Counted from the first letter of the stretch, positions 34,761-47,300 are shown. The stretch is DNA of 64,000 nt from Isoetes taiwanensis (GCA_021234155.1 JAJEKV010000031.1:675614-739613), one strand, 5' to 3'. Notes: a model not told the origin generated them from the sequence alone. A program made the numbers and translations.

Positions 34761-36959
34761 TGATTCACCGGTCGACAAGAAAACACTTGAGATTCACAAT
34801 TTATAATTACATTTCGGACACACAATTGAGAAAACACATTGATAATTACACGATTGTTATTTGCACGGTGTAAGTGAGACAAATAAATTAATTTTTTCAT
34901 TACTTATTGAGTACAAAAGAAGCTCGAGCATGGCTCATACAAAACGTAATTTACAAACAAGTCAAAGGGACTATCTACCACGTGTAGGAACAAGCTGCTT
35001 GTATATTCATCTAGCCTTCTACAATTAATGCCTCCATTAGATGATCCCTCCGTGACTTGGCATAGGCATCGCGGAACCAACCGGGTGTCATCTGCATGGT
35101 GCACAAGTATTAGAGGACTATACCAACAAATAACTAATAGGAAAATAACATGTTCTACTTACAAAAAATGGAGCTTGGTCATTGCATCAACCCGGGCATC
35201 TATGAATTTGTGCATGTAAGCCACAATGTACATGCAAGGGTTCTTTGGTACTAGTTTAAGCATTTTAGGACGTAACACGGGGAGCATCAAAGTTCTTCCT
35301 ACCATGGTTTAAGCTGTTGGATCCGAGCATCATGTTATTGATCACAAGCTTATGAAACCCGCAAAATTGCAATGTGAGAATAAATCAAGCATAAGAAATT
35401 GCAATATGAGAATAATCAAATCATAAAACAAAACGAAACTCATACTTATACGGACCACTTTAGCATCGGGTACATAGCCTTTGACGGAGAGGATCGTATA
35501 CTTGGGCTAGCTATAGATGGAAAAGAGTTTTCATTGGACCAAGAAGCACAAGTATTGCCAATGCCACATTTGGGCCTTGCGAATGGAACAAATATGTATT
35601 GGCATCTTGCAATCAAAATGCCATCCAGCCCTTCCTTTATGTTAGTGTTACGTGCATCCCGTTCTTCTTGAGGGAATTCACAAAATTGGAAGGTGTCCTA
35701 CGAACAAGTAAAAAACTTGTGTTTCCAATCGGATGGAAGATCGCTACAAAGGTACCGCACACAAATCCAGTTACATATTAATACATAAGATGAGTGACTT
35801 AGGGAATGAAATAACATAAATATGTTGAAATGCTAGCCTACCTCCCATAGACATCTACCATCTTAGAGGTCAAGTCCGACTTCGGTAGAACTTCGTCAAC
35901 ATCACTTTGAAAGATAGAGGGTGCTTGAGCTTAGGAGGGCGGTCCCATATAAGTGAATGGAACCAACCTTTTTTGATCGGTTCACTAAAGCACAAGGAAA
36001 CAACAAAGATTAGCAAAAGAATATATCTATTGTAATCAATTGTATATTACTCACCTTGTAAATTCATCACCGTTTTTTGTATCTTCTTAGGACTGGCTGC
36101 ACCTTATTTGTTATCACATCAATATTTGCTTGTAGATCCTCTTCCTCTTCCGGGTTCCGGCTTCGGAAGGATCGGGGATCAGCTTCCTTCCGCGACTGTG
36201 ATCGTGTCCTATGTACAAAAAATGTGGTTAATTACCATAAATCCGAGATGTTTAACAAAATTAGTTCATCTTGGACATACCTCTTTCTAGGTGGTGGTGG
36301 CACTTTTTTGCCCTGGAGATTTTCTTTTAGGAGAACATTTTTTTGTTCTTTGGAGATTTTGCCTGTTTTTTTCCTTTTGGAGTGCCATCACCAAAGATTC
36401 TTTTGCCTCCTCTTTGGAGTGGACTCAACTACCAACTCGACTTCCTCTTCCCTCGGTATCTCCGGGTTAAAATCTGGATCTGTGTCCTTTGTAGCTTCTT
36501 ACGTAGATGTGTCCGGCTGGGACCTGCGCAGATGATGCTTTGACGCGGAAGGCAATCTTTCTTAGCTTCTCCAATTACTAATTTAGCACTTGGTGATGAA
36601 AGATTTTCCGCTGCCCGGTCATTGAAGGCTCGCACCGCACCTTTAGCTTTCTCAAGTGCCATCCTCTCAATTTCCTCAACTTCACTTTGCCATGTTCGGC
36701 GTGCACCGCTTTGCGGTTGTTCTATTATTGCAATGTAAATGTCATTGGTGATCTGAGCTGGAAGGTAGAGGGTCTACAGATTCGGTCCGCTTATTATGCT
36801 CGAGAAAAATCAGTAAAGAGAGTCGATGCGATGGCTCAAGAACATCAACCATTAAAGCCGCTTACGATAGGAACGACCTCATCCGCAAACAAACAAATGA
36901 TCTAAATTTCAATAGACATAAAAGAACATGAAAAACGAACTAATGAGAAATATCCGGGT

Positions 36960-37400
36960 ACATTCTCGCCAAGCATGTACATTTCATGTACATAGAATGT
37001 ACCAAATGTAAGTAACTACATTTAACTATAGCCAAATGTACATGTACATGTTCCTCAATGTACATAAAGGTACATCAATGTACCCGGATGTACACCGATG
37101 TACCCGGATGTACCCGTGTATCCAAATTAGGGAATGTAGATCTATGCCAAAAAAAAAAGCACATATATGTAAAAATGCACATACTTATGAATCCATCTAC
37201 GATGCACTCTAAAGATAAATGCATGTACATCTATTTGCGGATGTAGACTCCATTAGAGACATGTACAACCGATACAATCCTGCAAATCAAGCTCAAAAAT
37301 AAAAGCATCAATAAACAAGCAAATATATGCCTATGTACCTCTACTTCTACATGATGTACACTAAAAGTTATACATGTACAAGGAATAGCAATGCACCGAA
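36960..37400. repeat. Second large cluster of TGTACA palindromes
   Basis: Includes ATGTACATGTACATG and several GATGTACCCGGATGTAC variants at 37040-37115, then more isolated copies to 37390. It falls in a stretch without an open frame in the minus-strand unit, so it may be intronic or regulatory. Confidence 0.7.
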
Positions 37401-38701
37401 AAGCCATACATGTAGAACTATGCGATTACAATAACAAATATGAATGAAGAGAAATATAAGTTTAAATTAGTTGAGAGCAATGCATACCTTTCACGGCAGG
37501 AAACCAAGCTGAATTCAATGCCCTCATCCCGATGCAACCTTTTATGCAATTCGTCTTTCATGGACCGGATAACACAAGCGTAAGAGGCAATAAGCATCTC
37601 TGCATGGAGCTAGCAAGAACAAACCGCTTTTGCCAAAGCCTTGGCCACAACAGTACATGAATTGAATGTGATGAATCGCTCTATAGAAGTAGCTCCTACA
37701 AGGGCCTGGGGCCTGGGTGCGAAACAATAGGTCCCCGCTCTCCCATGAAATCCAAAATCGTGAATGCCTTTCCCGAACCAATTCAATGCAATTAAGTTTT
37801 TCCTTTGCTTGTTCAATTGAGATTTCATGCCTTTCAATGTCTTTAGTTGCTTCACTCGCAAACCAATTTCTAGCTTAGAAGAGTGTTGTTCTTTATCATG
37901 TCTACTCATAACCAAGTCTTCCAACTTGTACTTCAACACCGAACATAACAAAGATTTTCCAGCCGGGATCCCGGGACAATTTGTCAAATTCTGCTTTTGT
38001 CTCATCTATTTTCTCGGCGGTCTGCTGCTTTGAGATCTTCTGATAGCATATCCTTTCTACCCTCAATCCGGATGACCTTCAATGCATCCCTCCTTTTTTT
38101 CTTCCGGTGCTTCTACTTCATTCAATAGGTTAGTTTTCTCCTCCAACCCATGCTTAAGTAATTTGCTTTATTGTGTCAACATCGATCTAGAATAACCCGG
38201 GGCTCTAATATTACTGGCGCAATACGATGTCCCGCTTTTTGATAGTTGAGGATTTACTGTTGTAGGGTCCTCTCAACGCCTCGAACTGAGGGTTTTGGCA
38301 AGATCTTTGGCGGTCCTAGCCACGCCCATCCAATCAACAAGCCGCCCCTTCAAGTGAAGAGCAAATGCTCACGCAAAATAGGTTGAAATATAATGGTTTG
38401 TAACTTTGTTTCTTGCCATAAACCAATTCATAATATTTAAAAAAATCATCTTTCCATGCGTTAAGATTCTCCCTTCCTTGAATCCTCGCTCGCTTTTTGG
38501 AGCTTCACCCCATACCTCGCTCATAACCATCTCTAGGTTGGGTATGTGGGCCTCTGCATGTTTCTCCGCGGAGGTCTTTGGCTTGGATCACCTCGGAACC
38601 CAAACGTAAACTCCTTGGAGGTAAAATTCCACTGCCGAAGCACCGGCATCTTGCTTGGGCTGTGGTGATGAGCAAGCACTCATCCGGGGTTTTGGGGCCA
38701 T

Positions 38702-39392
38702 AGCTAGATGAAGAATTGATCGAATTCGGAATTCAAGGCGGAAGGCGGGATAGTGAACGAGAGGCAAACCAAGAAAGAATTTGGGAAAGAATTTCAAAAT
38801 CCGATAATTGTGGGTTCAGAGTAGTGGATAGCCATTAATCATGGCAGTTACTAGCTGGTCATGATGACAGTTATTCCAAAAATGTGCATTCGGTACATAT
38901 GTATATGTACAAAAAGGGCTACATTTATAGACACCCTTTCATGCTTTTACCCAGTATCGGATAGTTCAACAATGGAATTATTTCCGGATTTGAGGTTTCA
39001 CATTTCGGCCTCTTTGGTTAACCCTTGTGTATCTTCCTCTACTGTTATATCTTTTGCCACTTCTATTTCCATGGCACTAGGATATCCCTATGTTTCTCCC
39101 TTTTGTGGTTTCTAGAGTAAGACATTTTATAAGAACGTTGTTGTGATACTTCTTCTAACAGAGTATAAGTCAATTCATGTTCCAGCTTCACATCCACAGA
39201 ATTCTTTTACCAGTAACGGGTACTCTTTTCACCCTTTCTTGTTTGTCGGATTTGACTGATGCTGCCTAAATCGACCACTATGGATCCATCCAACCCATTT
39301 TTTAAGTCTATTTAAAAGATGTAGGATGCAGAAAAGTGGAGTTGTTGGAAAATTGGACAATGACGCAGTGGAAATTGGATTTGTTGTCTTCT
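38702..39392. other. Unassigned sequence
   Basis: Upstream of the minus-strand unit. It holds a few TGTACA-like words at 38890-38915, and no genes are recognised. It ends where the CACTA terminus begins. The right boundary of the 29-38 kb element probably lies here but no inverted end was found. Confidence 0.35.
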
Positions 39393-39815
39393 CACTACTA
39401 CAAAAATGAGCACAAATGGCACAAACAAATGACACATTATCATGAATTTGCCATTTGAGCCATTCTAATTGGCAAATGAACAAATGTGACAAGTATTTGC
39501 CATTTAAGTGACAATTATTTTGCCATTTGTTGGCCATATAATTGGCACATATATTGGTGTCATGTATGTGCCATTTAAGTGTACTAAGTTTTGCCATTTT
39601 GACCTGCGTAAATGACAGATTCGTAAGTGTCATGCATGTGCCTTAGAAGTGTGTGCATATTTTTGCCATTTGTGTTGGAATAAATGTCACTTATGGAAGT
39701 GATTTATATTCGCGATTCAAGAGTTGTTAGTGTTTTGCCATTTCTCCAACACAAACGACATTGTTGTAAGTGTAAACTAAGTGCCACACAAGTGCCATTT
39801 TCGTAGCTATAAAAG
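39393..39815. repeat. CACTA subterminal repeat region
   Basis: The motif TGCCATTT occurs about eight times in direct orientation between 39440 and 39810, with inverse AAATGGCA copies near the terminus. Arrays like this next to a CACTA end are the usual binding sites for the element's own DNA-binding protein. Confidence 0.75.
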
Positions 39816-39965
39816 ACACATGAACAACTGTCTTATTGTCATTTATTTCTATCTCATATTTGTTCAAACTTTTTCATCTTGGATGGGAATGACACTTAAT
39901 TGTTAAATACATGTGTTCATACAAGAATCAAGAGTTCATATATGTACTTATTTTTGTGTAAGAGA

Positions 39966-41073
39966 CTAGAAAAGATAGAACATACAAATTTGTTCTGAAT
40001 GTATTTCGAATAAGGAGATGCTGTAATACATAACATGAAATATAACAGACACGACAAAACCAATGCGTATACAAGCATAACATACCTTCCAATAAGGAAG
40101 TAAGTAAAATATAGAAAGACGTTTCCATCCCGTCCTTTTTCTTGGATCTTCATCTTTCTTTTTTAGAGGCAACGTCTTATCCCATTCTTGCTTTTCCATA
40201 ATCCATTTATGTATATCAATAGGTTTCATGAGATTTGGAGGTGTTCCAAGTTCAATTTTGCCTTCAAATTTTTTTATTTTTCGAAAATTATGATCAACGG
40301 GAAGATATCGGCGATGGCCTGTATAAATATGTTTTTTTAAGACTGCTAGACCTGCAAACATGGATATCACATCCACACAGGGGACATGCTCGATATCCAT
40401 GGGTTACACACCCCGCCAACAAACCATATGCAAGAAAATCATGGATGGTCCATATGATCATCGAACGCAAAGTGAATTCCCTTTCTAGAGTTGGTCTGCT
40501 GAAATCACTTGCCTTTACTCCTTTCCAGAGCTTATGGAATTCTTCTATAACAAGATGCATGTAAACATTAATGTTTGAAGAAGATACTTGATGTGGTCCA
40601 GGAATCAATAATATCAGCATAATGAAATATGGCTTCGTGGCTATCCATGGTTCAATGTTGTAATTCACCAACATAACAGGGCAAGTGCTCCAATTATACC
40701 TCATCTCCCCAAATGGACTTACACCGTCAAATGCCAATCCAAATCTGATATTGCGGGGGTCTTCGGCAAAATCGGGCCATGTGTCATTGATATAATGCCA
40801 TGTTGGTGAATCAGATACGTACCTACATACACCATATGTGCTTACATTTTTAGCATGCCATGCCATGTGTCTTGCCATAGATGGACATTCATAGAATTTC
40901 AATAGCCAAGGAATGATAGGAAAATAGCGCACAACTTTACGTGCAATAGGTTTGCCTTTCTTGCCCCATCGGCTTTCTTTGCATTTTTCATTTGGACATG
41001 AGTGGGAATACCCTCCTCTGTAAACAACACAATCATGAATAGATTCATACTCCAGACCAAGACCCTTCATCAA
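39966..41073 (-). pseudogene. Tnp2-type transposase of the CACTA element (partial)
   Basis: The frame 41073-40294 (259 codons, uninterrupted) shows the Tnp2 hallmarks in order: GLEYESIHDCVVYRG, CPNEKCKESRW, RYFPIIPWL, MARHMAWHA, WPDFAEDPRNIRFGLAFDGV, PFG, LLIPGPHQVSSSNINVY, and RSMIIWTIHDFLAYGLLAGC. A second frame (40400-39966) overlaps its end and continues with HIYTGHRRYLPVDHNFR and GWKRLSIFYLLPYWK, so there is one frameshift near 40300-40400. Directly after LPYWK is a GTATG that may be a splice donor, and the remaining exons are absent. The catalytic core is incomplete, so it is inactive. Confidence 0.88.
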
Positions 41074-41789
41074 CTTTTGGGTATAATAAGATGATCAGAG
41101 CAATGCATTTTCCCTGGGCAATAACTGCCTTCCCAAAACTTTTAGATCATCAAGACTAGCGTTTGACCATCCATGCATAGTTTTCAAATCAAGAATAAAA
41201 AATGTGGCAAATAGCATGTTCAATGAACTTAAACATATAATGGCTTTAAAGGATCATTATTGCCATCACATGCATCTTCGCCACTTATCTGATGTCCATC
41301 ACTATTGCCATCAAATACTAGATCTTCATCACTTATCTGATCTCCATCATTTCTACGTGGAAAATCATCTTTAACGCCTTCAAAAGTACGTGACTTTCAT
41401 AGTCATTATCAATTAGCATGAAGGTATCTTGAATTGTTTGTGACACTGTATTTGTAAATCTACCTTCTTTCAATGTGCTTAAATTAAAAAAGAAGAACAA
41501 GAAATCATGCTGTCGAGTTAATACAAAAGTTTGAAGTATTCTCCTCTTTTAGTTGGCGACTCCAACCATTATGTTTTAGATGTTGATGAATGCTGTCAAG
41601 TGACTTCAATCTTGTTCCGTTGCATTTATTATACGGACATTCCACAACTAAAACTCCATCTTTTATGGCTTGGTTCTTCAATTCTTCAAATGTTTGGGGA
41701 TTATCAACATGGTCCACAGAAGTTAAGTTCCTACCATTAAAAATGTACATAACCAGCAAATGCATACAATAACAGTATGAACATAACAC
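41074..41789 (-). pseudogene. N-terminal part of the CACTA transposase
   Basis: The frame 41789-41505 ends with KDGVLVVECPYNKCNGTRLK and HQHLKHNGW, the cysteine-histidine pattern of the transposase-associated domain that precedes Tnp2 proteins. Between 41190 and 41080 the shifted frames still show LKTMHGWSNAS and LPGKMH, the linker found just upstream of the Tnp2 core. Spacing suggests that these are exons of the same gene. Confidence 0.7.
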
Positions 41790-41989
41790 ACCATACTATA
41801 GCATCTTTAACCCTCACAAGAAAGATTGAAATACCTGTGATCTGGCAATGAAAATGCTCCTGTAATCACTGTATATCTATTATCTATACTTCTTCTATTT
41901 ACTCTGCAATAAATCCTGCGGTCATGTAACCACCGAACTTTTTCTTGTACGCTTATCGCGAGCACAATGGACCGAGCTATTTCATATTT

Positions 41990-42492
41990 GTTCACATATT
42001 ATTGGACCATATATTGACCATAGATTTGTATTTTTAATTGCCCCCTTACAAATTGGGTCAACATGGGGCTGTTTGACCCCATCTTGACTTTGAGCGGACG
42101 AATCATATGGATGCATAGGGAATATTCCCCAAATTGTGCTATGATCTAATGGCTACAAAAAATCAAAACATGAATCTGCAGCTTGAGCCACGCTCCTTGA
42201 GGCATACCATAGCAGGATCGGCGACCATAGGGCTCTAGCCACTTCTTCTGCAGTGTTTCAGTAAGAAATGAGGTTTCCACAAAGCCGACCTTGTTAATTC
42301 CGACAGGCTTGTCACTGAGCAATGGAGCAAGGTCGATTTGCAGCCAAGCCTGGACTGAATCTTCTGTTTCTTGTGTGTTTGTTTAGGGTACGTTTGCTCT
42401 GCTGTCGGTGTTGCTCTGTTTTCTATTGTGCATGTATTTCTTTTGCTCGGTCTTCTGGTGAAACACAGAGGTTCAATTCCTCTGAAGAAATA
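41990..42492. other. Unassigned sequence between two CACTA-type ends
   Basis: No TE or gene motif was recognised. No TAGTG terminus is seen here. Confidence 0.4.
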
Positions 42493-43082
42493 CACTACAA
42501 GGGATAGTCGACGTCCAACGACGTCGCGACGTCGAAGAACGACGGGTCATCGTCGAACATCGACGACATCGTCGTTCAACGACGACAACGTCGTTTCGAC
42601 GTCGTTCAACGACGTTTCGGGGCTGGCGTGTAACCGGATTGGCTGCGTGGCATGAATGCTGCTGCGTGTCAAAACACCGTCGGCTGGGCGTCGTTGAACG
42701 GCGTCTCACAGAAGCTGACGTGGCACATCCGGCCAGCGTGGCTTGCCGACATGCCAGGCTGCACGCCACCGTGTTACGCCACGTCGACATGGCGTCGTTG
42801 AGCGGCGACTAAAAAAATCTGGCGTGACCGGTCGGCCGTGGCTGGCGACATGCGGTGGCACGCATAGTGTCCCCTGCCACGTCGACATGGCGTGGATTAA
42901 GCGGCGCTGGAATATCGGCGTGGCGGTGGTTTTGCTGGCGTGGCGGCATCGTCAGCGCCACGCCATTGTCAGCGAGCGCCCGCGTAAACAACGTCGTTTA
43001 ACGGCGTCACTATTTTTTTTTTTTTTTGGAAAAAAAAAAAAAGCGTCGAAAAAAAAAAATACCGACGCCGCTTATCGCTTGA
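42493..43082 (+). mobile_element. CACTA-like terminus with CpG-rich palindromic subterminal repeats
   Basis: CACTACAAGGGATAGTCGAC at 42493 starts like a canonical CACTA end. The next ~500 bp are extremely rich in CG dinucleotides and contain recurring imperfect palindromes of the type CGTCGTTYAACGRCG (for example about 42573, 42600, 42690, 42793 and 42980). These resemble subterminal repeats. The segment ends in A/T homopolymer runs at 43010-43060 and then passes into the satellite array. The partner end was not found, so this is an isolated or truncated terminus. Confidence 0.55.
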
Positions 43083-43472
43083 AATGCCAAAATTACCCTA
43101 TGGACTAAGTTACACCGGCCGGGTTTTGCAAAAAAAATAACACACTTATGCCCTACATTGCGATTCGCCAACCACCTCCTAGGCCAATTGACTACGAAAG
43201 CGTTGCACATAAGATAGTTTGCGCTTCGGAGAAGGGGGGCCTTCCGCCACAAAACTTGGTCCCTAGGGCAATGTCGGCGTTAAGAGTCCATTGGCAAAGC
43301 CGAATCACGGTTCCGGGAGAGGGAAAGTTGCCCGTCCGCCCGGGGCCTTCCGGGAGAGGACTTTTGGGGCAAGTCGCTCGGGTGGTTTTAGGGTCCGGTG
43401 CTCAAGGCGTCAACACCCCCCTCGCCAAGACATCGGCGCAAGGTCCTAGTCAAATCGACAAGGATAGAGCCT

Positions 43473-43526
43473 CCCAAACGTAAACCCTATGAGTTGCCCG
43501 GGTTCTAGCGGGGTTTGCGTTTTGGG
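43473..43526. other. Conserved stem-loop in each satellite unit (first copy)
   Basis: CCCAAACGTAAACCC (43473-43487) pairs with GGGTTTGCGTTTTGGG (43511-43526) around a 23 nt loop. The same arms recur once per unit (for example near 44590, 45710, 46835, 47970, 49040, 50145) and in the diverged unit of the foldback element at 56693-56745, where the pairing is preserved despite changed bases. Confidence 0.75.
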
Positions 43527-44212
43527 TGCCGAAGTTTTGGTCTTTTGCACTTGGGGCGTGGCGATCACATGAAGTTGAAGAAACGAAGCAAGGGAACCGA
43601 CGGAATGGAGTTTGGACCTATACTCCTCCGTTGTGGCGGTTAGAAGTCAAGGCCCACTTTTGCGGTAGCAAGACATTAAATAAATTCGTAATTAATGCAT
43701 AGTACCGGACTTAAACTCTGATTTTTTGTCAACAGCTTCCTAAGTCATCGCCAACATACAGAGCCAACTTTCAAAAATTTTGGATAAGGTTTAGATCAAA
43801 TAGTTTGCATTAGAACGGTCTGGGCACCTGTTGTTGGGCGTGAGCTGGCACACTTGCCCAAGTCAAACAAGGCCAGGACCTTGCAAGGCCTCCTCATTAG
43901 AGGGGAGAGTCCAACCCCCGGGCCGAGCCCCAAAAAGCTTCCCGAGGCAGCCTTTCCTAGCAGCGCTCTGCCTGGGGGCGTCGCTAAAGACCACACTCCC
44001 CATCTCGGTTCCGTGATCCGGCCAGTTGAATCCTTTGTTCAAGGAACCTGGTCCGAAAGGTCCAAAAAATCCAACATCCGTCAGAGAACATATCAAACCC
44101 GGCGAAGCGTCCTGGGCGACGCGATGTAGAAACCAAAGTGTTTTGTCGTTCGGACATTATGGAGGGCTCGAAATGCCGATCCGACTTACCACATCGTCCT
44201 AATGCCAAAATT

Positions 44213-44388
44213 ACCCTAGGGACCAAGTTACATTCGGTTTGCAAAAGAAAGAAACACTTACGCCCTACATTGCGGTATTCAGCCCACCTTCTAGGCCAAT
44301 TGACCACGAGTGTGTTGCACATGAGATAGTTTGGCGCTTCTTCGAAGGGGGGTGGGCTTGGCCCACAAAACTTGGTCCCTAGGGCAAT
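44213..44388. other. Second inverted repeat in each satellite unit (example copy)
   Basis: ACCCTAGGGACCAAGTT (44213-44229) and its inverse AACTTGGTCCCTAGGGCA (44370-44387) lie about 140 bp apart and are repeated in every unit. Only one mismatch separates the arms. Confidence 0.75.
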
Positions 44389-47300
44389 GTCGATGTTACG
44401 AGTCCATTGGCGAGAGACGGATCACGGTTCGGGAGGGAAGTTGCCCGTCCGTCGCCGGGCCTTCGGGAGAGGACTGGGGCAGGCGCTTCCCGGTGGTTTT
44501 AGGGTCCGGTGCTCAAGCGTCAACACCCCCTCTCGTCAAGACACGGCGCCAAGGTCCTAGTCGAATCGACAAGCATAGAGCCTCCGGCGTAAACCCTATG
44601 AGTTGCGGGTTCTAGCGGGGTTTTGCGTTTTGGGTGCCGAGTTTTGGTCTTTTGCACTTGGGGCGTGGCCGATCACATGTGCTTGATTGAAGCGAAGCAA
44701 GGGGAACAGACGGAATGGAGTTTGGACCTGTACTCCTCCCGTTGTGGCGGTTAGAAGTCAAGGCAGCTTTTGCAAGTAGCAAGACATTCGTAAATTCGTA
44801 ATTAATAAATAGTGCGGACTTAAATTCTGATTTTTTGTCGTGACGAGCTTCCTAAGTCATCGCCAACATCAGGGCCAACTTTCAAAAATTTGGATAAGGT
44901 TTAGATCAAATAGTTTGCATTAGAATGGTCTGGCAGCTTTGTTGTTGGGCGGCCGAAATGGGCACACTTGCCCAAGTCAAACAAGGCCGGGGACCTTGCA
45001 AGGCCTCCTCATTAGGGGAGAGTCCGAACCCGTGGGCGAGCCCCAAAAAAGCTTCCCGGCTGACCTTTCTGGCGGCCTCGCCTCAAATGGCGACGCTAAA
45101 GACCACACTCCGGGATCTCTGGTTCCAGTATCCGGCCGTTGAATCCTTTTGTTCAAGGAACCTGGTCCCAGAAGGTCCAAAAAATCCAACATCCGTCGTG
45201 GGAGAACATATCAAACCGCGAAGCGTCCTGCGGGCGACAGTGTAGAAACCAAAGTGTTTTGTCGTTCGGACATTGCGGAGGCTCCGAAATGCCGATCCGA
45301 CTTTGCCACATCGTCCGGAATGCCAAAATTACCCTAGGGACCAAGTTACACGGTCAGTTTTGCAAAAGAAAGAAACACTTACGCCCTACATTGCAGTATT
45401 CAGCAGCCACCTCCTAGGCCAATTGACTACGAGTGTGTTGCACATGAGATAGTTTGGCGCTTCTTCGAGAAGGGGTGGGCTTACGCCACAAAACTTGGTC
45501 CCTAGGGCAATGTCGATGTTCGAGTCCATTGGCGGGATCCGGATCCGGTTCCGGAGAGGGAAGTTGCCCGTCCGTCGCCAGGGCCTTCGGGAGAGGACTT
45601 TTGGGGCAAGCTGCTTCCGGGTGGTTTTTAGGGTCCGTGCTCTGGCGTCAACACCCCCTCACGTCAAGACACGAAGCAAGGTCCTAGTCGAATCGACAAG
45701 CATAGAGCCTCCCAAACGTAAACCCTATGAGTTACCGGTTCTAGCGGGGTTTTGCGTTTTGGGTGCCGTAGTTTTGGTCTTTTGCACTTGGGACGTGGCG
45801 ATCACATGCAGTTGAGAACGCTAAGCAAGGGAACCCGACGGAATGGAGTTTGGACCTGTACTCCTCCCGTTGTGGCGGTTAGAAGTCAAGGCCCGCTTTG
45901 CGGTAGCAAGACATTCGTAAATTCGTAATTAATGCATAGTAACGGACTTAAATTCTGATTTTTTTTGTCGTGAGCTTCCTAAGTCATCGCTAACATACTG
46001 ACCAACTTTCAAAAATTTGGATAAGGTTTAGATCAAATAGTTTGCATTAGAACGGTCCGGGCGACTGTTGTTGGGCGTAGAAGCCGCACACTGCCCAAGT
46101 CAAACAAGGCCGGGACCTTGCAAGGCCTCCTCATTAGAGGGGAGAGTCCGAACCCCATGAGGCGAGCCCCAAAAAGCTTCCCAGGCAGCCTTTCTGGCGG
46201 CAGCGCCACGGGTGGCGACGCTAAAAGACCACACCCCCATCTCGGTTCCCGTGATCCGGACCGCTGAATCCTTTGTTCAAGGAACCTGGTCCGAGAAGGT
46301 CCAAAAAATCCAACATCCGTCCGGAGAACATATCAAACCCCTTGAAGCCCTGGCGGCGACAAAGTAGAAACCAAAGTGTTTTGTCGCTCGGACATTGCGG
46401 AGGTCCAAAATGGCGATCCGACTTCGCCACATCGCCCGGAATGCCAAAATTACCCTAAGGACCAAGTTACATGGTCGGTTTTGCAAAAGAAAGAAACACT
46501 TACGCCCTACATTGCGATGATTCGACCACCTCCTAGGCCAATTGACTACGAGTGTGTTGCACATGAGATAGTTTGGCGCTTCTTCGAAAGGGGTGGGCTT
46601 CGGCCCACAAAACTTGGTCCCTAGGGCAATGTCGACGCTCGATTCCATTGGCGGCAGACATCCACGGTTCCCGAGAGGGGAAGTTGCCCGTCCCCGTCGC
46701 CCGGAGGCCGGGGAGAGGACTTTTGGGGCAAGCTGCTTCCGGGTGGTTTTTAGGGTCCGTGCTCTCGTGTCAACACCGCCCTCACGCCAAGACGGTGCAA
46801 GGTCCTAGTCAAATCGACAAGGATAGAGCCTCCAAAACGTAAACCCTATGAGTTGACAGGGTTCTAGCGGGGTTTGCGCTTTGGGTCTGCCGAAGTTTGG
46901 TCTTTTGCACTTGAGACGTGGCCGATCACATGCGCTTGAGAACCCAAGCAAAGGGGAACCGATCGGAATGGAGTTTGGACCTCGCCTCCCGTTGTGGCGG
47001 TTAGAAGTCAAGGCCCGCTTTTGCAAGAGAGCAAGACATTCGTAAATTCGTAATTAATGCATAGTACGGACTTAAATTCTGATTTTTTGTCAGCTAGTTT
47101 CCTAAGTCATCGCCAACATACAGGCCAACTTTCAAAAATTTTGGATAAGGTTTAGATCAAAGAGTTTGCATTAGAACAGTCTGGGCAGCCTGTTGTTGGG
47201 CAGCCGAGCTGGCACACTTGCCCAAGTCAAACAAGGCCAGGACCTTGCAAGGCCTCCTCATTAGAGGGGAGAGTCCGAACCCCAGGAGGCGAGCCCCAAA

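Larger units (their letters stand above)
33429..38701 (-). pseudogene. Degraded gene with FCP1/NIF-like HAD phosphatase domain
   Basis: A minus-strand coding unit that converges on the transposase-like unit. A plausible start is the ATG at 38701 (MAPKPRMSACSSPQPKQDAG), followed by a charged, probably helical region (38.6-37.6 kb; for example LKTLKGMKSQLNKQRKNL) and a basic proline-rich stretch around 36290 (GKKVPPPPRKR). Near the end, 34745-34710 reads KLVIFDLNSWLG, which fits HAD motif I (hhhDxDG/N) as it appears in FCP1/NIF-like phosphatases. It is followed at 34620-34540 by FYPQPGLASSLAFVREGF and DVAIWSS, the conserved RPGL...WSS block. In motif I the first Asp is present but the second acidic position is Asn, as in many plant NIF-like proteins, so activity is uncertain. 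The last part (33638-33429) is open but unrecognised. Interrupted by several stops or introns. Confidence 0.5.
39393..41995 (-). mobile_element. Truncated CACTA (En/Spm-like) DNA transposon
   Basis: The terminus CACTACTACAAAAATGAGCA at 39393 is followed by about 420 bp of subterminal repeats, then a minus-strand Tnp2-type transposase gene. The opposite terminus (TAGTG on the plus strand) was not found before 42.49 kb, and the 3' part of the transposase gene (after the conserved LPYWK motif) is missing, so the element is internally deleted and truncated at its 5' side. Confidence 0.8.

Noticed and set aside
35399-35671. Plus-strand ORF of 90 codons within the HAD-like unit
   Set aside because: It lies opposite the minus-strand coding unit, has no recognised motif, and is likely an antisense shadow.
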